Positions 59,694 through 64,000 of a stretch of DNA of 64,000 nt are shown here, piece after piece (within the stretch, counting starts at the first letter, position 1; each line of letters begins with the position of its first letter). Position numbers and translations under genes: made by a program. This DNA is from Chthoniobacterales bacterium. Its GTDB lineage: Bacteria > Verrucomicrobiota > Verrucomicrobiia > Chthoniobacterales > UBA10450. The stretch is taken from positions 108,908 through 172,907 of the forward strand of contig DATENU010000012.1 in assembly GCA_035274845.1 (NCBI GenBank). The letters run 5' to 3'. The notes beneath the pieces were generated by a model. The model was given only the letters and a program-made list of their open reading frames with translations, made no database searches and had not been told where the DNA came from.

Positions 59694-61046
59694 TCACTCG
59701 TCTAGCGGCGTGTTGGTCAATTGGAGGGCGAGCGGCTCGAGCCGGCGGAGATACAACTGAAGCGGCCGATCCTCTTCTCCTTCGGGCCCACGGGCGTTTT
59801 GAAATTGCGAATACGCTTCGGCCCAGCGCTTTTCCCGGTAAAGGACCACGCCATTCCAGAAAGCGTCGCGCCGGGTAATGATCTCGCGCGAAGCGTTGAG
59901 GGCCAGGGCTACCGGCTCATAAATCTCATGCCGCTCGCGCACATCGACGCCGCTCAGGAAATCGATCGGGCGCGCCACGAGAATCTTGCTGGCCAGCTCA
60001 AATGTGCGCGGCCCGAGCAAAACGCGCGAGCCGTAAAAGCGATTGGCGATACAGAACCGTCGCGCCAATTCGACTGGCTCACCGGTCGCCAGCAGGTTGC
60101 GTTGCCCATTGTTTTTTACCGGCGCCATAATCATCGACCCGGAGCTGACCCCGGCGTGGAGTCCCGCGTTCCGGAGCGCGTCCACTTTGCTTGATTTGTT
60201 GGAGTCGGAAAACGACTGGGTGAGCGCCATCGCTTTGCGGGTCGCCTTTTCCGCGTGCTGCTTGTCGCTCTCCGGGTAACCGAAAATGGCGACGACCCCC
60301 TCGCCTCCCGCGGATTCGATGTAGGCGCCCTCCGCGCGCAACGCCTGGGTCACATGCGCGATGAATCTTTCCGTGATGTCGGCAAACATGGCCGGCTCGC
60401 ATTCCTCCGCGATATCGTGCTTGTTCGCGAGATCGCACACCACCGCGGTCACTTCGCAAACTCGCGCGGCATCCGCGGAGCTGTCTCCGCGCCGGGCGCG
60501 GGCCCGCGGTTTTTCCACCACTTTTTCGACCACTCTTTCGGTGACCTTTTCCGGCTTTTCGGGCGCCACGGCCGGGACGAGCGCGATTGGCGCGGCGCGG
60601 GGCACCGGCGCCGGTTTGATTTTCGGCGGCCGCGAACGCCGTTCTTCGAGATAAGCGGTCAGTTTCTCCTGCAACCAGAGGTAAGCCGGCGGCGCGAGAA
60701 AACCGAGCACCACCGCTAACATCGGGGGGAATGGCTGAAAGAAGACCCGGAAGAGCGAACAAATCCACGCCACTCCCAACAGCTCAACGAGTAAAATCCC
60801 CACAATCCCGGCCATCCGCCCCAGCCGCGAGGTGGCCAGCGTCACGAGCGCGACTCCGATGGCCAGCAGGAAGGCGATGACGTACAGCCAGAGGTCCGGC
60901 ACTTGTTGGGTCGTCTCTCCCCAGCGCGATACCAGATCGGCGAGCGCCCGCTCCGGCCCGGCCAGCCAGCCGCTCATGTGCAGGCCCACGATCAGGCCGC
61001 CCACGATCAGGCCAATGACAATTGCTGCGGTTAAATGCCGTTTCAT
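59694..61046 (-). CDS. Membrane class III nucleotidyl cyclase-like protein, degenerate active site
   Basis: A 450-residue protein. Four hydrophobic segments (about 8-28, 53-73, 78-98, 107-125) precede a linker with EKVTERVVEKVVEKPRARAR and a cyclase-homology domain (about 198-380). The first metal Asp is present (D205, VVCDLANKHD), but the second position is E249 (GGEGVVAIFG) where active enzymes have Asp. The transition-state Asn/Arg region reads TGEPVELARRF. Catalysis is doubtful; nucleotide binding or a structural role is possible. It sits between the clpX-like gene (13 bp upstream) and recR. Confidence 0.75.
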   Translation of the reverse strand: MKRHLTAAIVIGLIVGGLIVGLHMSGWLAGPERALADLVSRWGETTQQVPDLWLYVIAFLLAIGVALVTLATSRLGRMAGIVGILLVELLGVAWICSLFRVFFQPFPPMLAVVLGFLAPPAYLWLQEKLTAYLEERRSRPPKIKPAPVPRAAPIALVPAVAPEKPEKVTERVVEKVVEKPRARARRGDSSADAARVCEVTAVVCDLANKHDIAEECEPAMFADITERFIAHVTQALRAEGAYIESAGGEGVVAIFGYPESDKQHAEKATRKAMALTQSFSDSNKSSKVDALRNAGLHAGVSSGSMIMAPVKNNGQRNLLATGEPVELARRFCIANRFYGSRVLLGPRTFELASKILVARPIDFLSGVDVRERHEIYEPVALALNASREIITRRDAFWNGVVLYREKRWAEAYSQFQNARGPEGEEDRPLQLYLRRLEPLALQLTNTPLDE

Positions 61047-61059
61047 TTAGGGACTGGTT

Positions 61060-62655
61060 TCAATTCTTTGCCGCGGACGCAAGTGGATAGTGTGATTGAA
61101 CCACCAGTTCGCTCAAGAACTTATCGGGCGCATCAACCGCTTCCCGGCCCAGGGCGAACGTTTTTTGGCCGGTATTTTTTTGGATCAGGCTCAACCCAAA
61201 CTGGTAATCTTTGAACAAATGGCCGCAGAGTTCCGCCATCGTCATCCGCTCGGCGTGGGCCCGCTCGATGAGCCGGGCGATCGCAGCGTCGTCGAAAACA
61301 ATCTCCAGCCCGTGCGCACTCTCGAATCCTTCTGCGAAGATTCGCGCGTCGCGTTCAAGGGCCGCTTCCTCCTGCCGGTGCCCTTCCGCCCGCAACCGGT
61401 CGAGCACCTTCTTCGGCTCGCGCACCAGCTCGGCCGTGACGCGTAATTGGCTCAACCCCGAGCCCGCCAGGTAATATTTGTAATCGCGAAACAGCTTTTC
61501 CCAGACGGTAAGAAGACCGCGCGCCCCCGTTTTTTCCTTCGCGGCCGCTTCCGCCATCAAGCGGAGCGCTTCATCCTCGAAACTGATCTCGATCCCGTAG
61601 GCGCGAAACGCCCGCTCATATTGCCGGAGAATGCTCCCCTCCGAGAACTTCATGATCTGGAAAAGATCGTCCGCAATGAGTTCCTCGCAGACCACCCGCA
61701 CCGGGAGCCGGCCAATAAATTCCGGCTCGAAGCCGTACTCGATGAAATCCTGCGTCTCCACGAACTGGAACAATTCGTTGTCCATCACCGGCCGCGGCTC
61801 GGTATTGAACCCGATCTGGCCCTGGGTGAGACGTCGCGCCAGTTGCTGCTTGAGCCGCTCGAACGCGCCGCTCACCACAAAAAGAATATGACGGGTGCTG
61901 ATCGTTTCCCGCTTCGCTTTGCCGCCGCGCCGTTGGAATTCGAACGCCGCCTGGAGTTGCGCCTGCAAATCGTTCGCGCTCCGCACCGGCACTTCAGTTT
62001 CTTCCATTAACTTCAACAGCGTCGTCTGCACCCCGCGCCCGCTCACGTCGCGCCCCACCAGGTTCCCCGCCGCCGCGATCTTATCGATCTCGTCGATGTA
62101 AATGATGCCGAATTGCGCCAGCTCCACGTCCCCGTCGGCTTTATCTACCAGCTCGCGCACCAGATCTTCCACGTCGCCGCCCACGTAACCGGTCTCGCTG
62201 AACTTCGTCGCGTCCGCCTTCACAAACGGCACCTTGATCAGCTCCGCGATGTGCTTGATCAGGTACGTCTTCCCCACCCCCGTCGGGCCGACCAGGATGA
62301 CGTTCTGCTTTGAATATTCCGTTTCCCCGGCCCGCGCGGCGTCCTCCGCTTCCAGCCGGCGCTGATAATTGACGTGGTTATAATGATCGCACACCGCGAT
62401 TGAGAGCACCTTCTTCGCTTCGTCCTGTTTGATCACGAACCTGTCCAGGTGCGCCTTGATATCGCGCGGCAGAAAATCGAAAACGAACGGCTCCGTCGCG
62501 GGCGGCGCCTTCGGCTTTTCCTCCACGCTCGATTCCGCCAGCTCCGGCTCCGTGTAGGTCGCAAACGACACTTTATCGCCGAAATTCGTCTTCATGAATT
62601 CGGACAGCTTCGCCTTGAGTTCTTCAGGCGACGGAAACGGCGGATTTTGCGTCAT
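61060..62655 (-). CDS. ClpX-like AAA+ ATPase without zinc finger, with duplicated C-terminal domain
   Basis: A 531-residue AAA+ protein. It has Walker A GPTGVGKT (123-130), Walker [10 protein letters not shown] (184-192), the ClpX-type [10 protein letters not shown] (156-165), and the sensor/arginine region [10 protein letters not shown] (309-318). Sensor 2 is in [10 protein letters not shown] (376-385). The N-terminal zinc finger of ClpX is absent; instead residues 1-60 are a disordered acidic leader. After the normal small domain (about 350-395) a second, similar small-domain-like segment follows (about 440-490: [20 protein letters not shown]..., LFKDYQFGL). It is probably an unfoldase with an altered substrate or peptidase interface. 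It heads an operon with the cyclase-like gene and recR. Confidence 0.85.
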   Translation of the reverse strand: MTQNPPFPSPEELKAKLSEFMKTNFGDKVSFATYTEPELAESSVEEKPKAPPATEPFVFDFLPRDIKAHLDRFVIKQDEAKKVLSIAVCDHYNHVNYQRRLEAEDAARAGETEYSKQNVILVGPTGVGKTYLIKHIAELIKVPFVKADATKFSETGYVGGDVEDLVRELVDKADGDVELAQFGIIYIDEIDKIAAAGNLVGRDVSGRGVQTTLLKLMEETEVPVRSANDLQAQLQAAFEFQRRGGKAKRETISTRHILFVVSGAFERLKQQLARRLTQGQIGFNTEPRPVMDNELFQFVETQDFIEYGFEPEFIGRLPVRVVCEELIADDLFQIMKFSEGSILRQYERAFRAYGIEISFEDEALRLMAEAAAKEKTGARGLLTVWEKLFRDYKYYLAGSGLSQLRVTAELVREPKKVLDRLRAEGHRQEEAALERDARIFAEGFESAHGLEIVFDDAAIARLIERAHAERMTMAELCGHLFKDYQFGLSLIQKNTGQKTFALGREAVDAPDKFLSELVVQSHYPLASAAKN

Positions 62656-62856
62656 CGAAACCGTAACCTAGCATCGGCATTTCGAGTGTAAACGGCGGCC
62701 GTCCCGGCCCCGCTCTTTCTCTTGCTCCTGCTTACTCTTCCTCCCCCTCGTTCTCGTCCTCGTTCTCGTCTCCGCATTCGAAATTCGAAATTTCCCCCTT
62801 CCCCCTGTTACCTTTCCCCGTTTGACCCCACCCCTCCGGAGCCGTATTTTCCTCTT

Positions 62857-63147
62857 ATGAAACGGTTAATATTGGGTGCAGCGATTGGTGCCCTCACGCT
62901 CGGCTCGGCCGTGGCCGGCAAGCCGGTTGTGGAAGAGAAAACCCAGGCGGATAACGCCGATTACGAATACGTGACGGTTACCGGGTCGCATCTGAAACAG
63001 AAGATCCAGAAACGCAACATCATCACCACGACCAGGCACGGCAACGTCCTGACGATCGACCAGCGTGAGATGGAGCGGAACGGGAACGCCCCGATTGCGG
63101 ATCAATTGAACCGCTATCCTGGCATCCAGATCAGCGGCCGGCACTAA
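62857..63147 (+). CDS. Small exported protein, TonB-dependent-receptor plug-like
   Basis: A 96-residue protein starting MKRLILGAAIGALTLGSAVAG, a signal peptide. The mature part (YEYVTVTGSHLKQKIQK, then HGNVLTIDQREMERNGNAPI and ADQLNRYPGIQISGRH) resembles the first half of a TonB receptor plug domain, including the 'VTVTGS' TonB-box-like strand. It stops where a barrel would begin. It is either a mini-protein or a truncated receptor remnant. The start at 62857 is chosen by the signal peptide. Confidence 0.6.
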   Translation: MKRLILGAAIGALTLGSAVAGKPVVEEKTQADNADYEYVTVTGSHLKQKIQKRNIITTTRHGNVLTIDQREMERNGNAPIADQLNRYPGIQISGRH

Positions 63148-63182
63148 GCGTAGTTGTAGCGTGCGCTGTCACCAGCGCATTA

Positions 63183-63203
63183 AAACGGCCTCCCCGAGGC
63201 CGT
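63183..63203. repeat. Perfect hairpin
   Basis: AACGGCCTC, CCC, GAGGCCGTT: a 9-bp stem with a 3-base loop, 35 bp after the plug-like gene. No T-run directly follows on the plus strand, so a repeat hairpin is more likely than a terminator. Confidence 0.45.
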
Positions 63204-63235
63204 TGCCAGCCGTTTATTGCGTTGCAATCGGCACA

Positions 63236-63384
63236 ATGGAGACGGCTCGCCACCGGGCCGTTGAGGGAAACCTCGTTTCTTCCTCCGCCCATTGGAGCCC
63301 GGTCGCCGCGGCGAGCCGTTGAGACAAGAGCTCCGCCTCGATTATTTGTTTCCCCCCCTCCGGCACGATGGCGTGCCGGCTCCA
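63236..63384. repeat. Double-hairpin repeat, family D, copy D2
   Basis: Starts TGGAGACGGCTCGCCACCGG and ends CGGCACGATGGCGTGCCGGC plus TCCA, the same arms as D1 with a longer middle. A third arm-like segment (TTGGAGCCCGGTCGCCGCGG) lies inside. Fills most of the gap before the pseudouridine synthase gene. Confidence 0.65.
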
Positions 63385-63451
63385 ACCTCCCGCGCCTCTC
63401 GTCCCTCGTTCCCTGCCCGCAAATGCTAACAGCGTTGCACGGGGACTCTTC

Positions 63452-63482
63452 TCACGTCACATGTCACAGGTCACATGTCACT
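63452..63482. repeat. Partial family-C repeat overlapping a start codon
   Basis: TCACGTCACATGTCACAGGT and CACATGTCACT, matching the right half of the family-C elements. The last ATG in it (63475) is the start codon of the next gene. Confidence 0.6.
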
Positions 63483-64000
63483 TTCCACGATTACGCTTCA
63501 GGTCGAAAAGCAATCCGCCGGTGCGCGCCTCGACCGTTTTCTCGCCCTGGCTCTCCCCGCCTTTTCCCGGGCCCGACTCCAAACCCTCATTCGCGACGGG
63601 TTCATTAAACTCAACGGCAAAATCCCCCGGCCGCGCGATCCCGTCCGTTCCGGCGACACCGTCGAACTGACCGAGCCCGAGATCGAGAAGGTCGAAGCGC
63701 TCCCGGAAACGATCCCGCTCGAGATCTTGTTTGAGGACGACGATCTCCTGGTCGTGAACAAGCCGGCCGGGCTCGTCGTCCATCCGGGCGCCGGACATCA
63801 GCGGCACACGTTGGTCAACGCTTTGCTGGCCCATTGCCAGAATCTTTCCGGGATCGGCGGGAAAGAACGGCCCGGGATCGTTCATCGTCTGGACAAGGAA
63901 ACGAGCGGCTGCCTCGTCGTGGCCAAGAACGATGCCACCCACCGCGATCTTTCCCGGCAATTTGCCGCGCGCACCATGGGCAAAATTTATCTCGCGCTCG
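63475..64000 (+). CDS. RluA/RluD-family pseudouridine synthase, 3' truncated by the window edge
   Basis: The first 175 residues of an rRNA or tRNA pseudouridine synthase. An S4-like RNA-binding domain (about 16-60, GARLDRFLALALPAFSRARL) is followed by the catalytic domain with VVNKPAGLVVHPGAGH and the catalytic Asp D140 in VHRLDKETSGCLVVAK. The window ends inside the catalytic domain. The start codon lies in a family-C repeat; no good ribosome site precedes it. The RluD-type S4 and motif order favour an rRNA target. Confidence 0.88.
   Translation, partial: MSLSTITLQVEKQSAGARLDRFLALALPAFSRARLQTLIRDGFIKLNGKIPRPRDPVRSGDTVELTEPEIEKVEALPETIPLEILFEDDDLLVVNKPAGLVVHPGAGHQRHTLVNALLAHCQNLSGIGGKERPGIVHRLDKETSGCLVVAKNDATHRDLSRQFAARTMGKIYLAL

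Overview
The window is a GC-rich stretch of bacterial chromosome, coding on both strands. It has Gram-negative envelope genes (lpxB, GDP-fucose synthase) and a TonB C-terminal-like protein. It also has two very large ADOP-type MacB/FtsX permeases with a PadR regulator, DUF5069 and DUF2277 proteins, a ClpX-like ATPase without zinc finger, and many hairpin-type intergenic repeats. I read this as a soil-type Verrucomicrobiota (Chthoniobacterales-like) genome; Acidobacteriota is the main alternative. This is inference from gene content, because there is no rRNA in the window. I saw no rRNA, tRNA, CRISPR array or insertion sequence.

Layout. 0-1.5 kb: the 5' end of a Rieske-type oxygenase gene and a RES/Xre-type toxin-antitoxin pair whose promoter sits directly against the antitoxin start codon. 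1.6-10.4 kb: PadR plus a first ADOP permease, a secreted FN3/Ig-like repeat protein, then a second ADOP permease. 11-16 kb: a 1143-residue TIR-WD40-ROC GTPase-COR-zinc ribbon-DUF4365 protein, divergent from a J-domain protein. This is the best candidate for an undescribed defence-type system. 16-24 kb: a DUF4139 protein, an ABC exporter, a dynamin-like GTPase, hflX and DUF5069. 24.3-27.4 kb: a comM remnant and a truncated RHS tip. The tip carries a predicted His/Cys peptidase-like domain, is translationally coupled to an ankyrin protein (likely immunity), and abuts a beta-carbonic anhydrase gene. 27.6-29.7 kb: an S41 peptidase-like protein.

29.8-41.4 kb holds a loose set of kynurenine-degradation genes: kynurenine 3-monooxygenase, kynureninase, a RidA-type possible aminomuconate deaminase and an aminomuconate/hydroxymuconate semialdehyde dehydrogenase. 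Small housekeeping genes lie between them. The ring-opening dioxygenase and the decarboxylase of the pathway are not in the window. 41.5-44.5 kb is an overlapping fcl-Gfo/Idh-lpxB envelope operon. 44.6-50.6 kb has thymidine phosphorylase, a membrane protein, and a tight ribBA-ribH-nusB-ftsY operon. 50.7-64 kb has an MFS transporter, an MsrB-like protein with no cysteines, a TolB/TPR protein, rarD, a lipA-glycosyltransferase pair, and a clpX-like/cyclase-like/recR operon. A pseudouridine synthase gene runs off the right edge.

A pervasive theme is short intergenic repeats with long inverted arms, in at least seven sequence families. Several supply or touch the start or stop codons of neighbouring genes.
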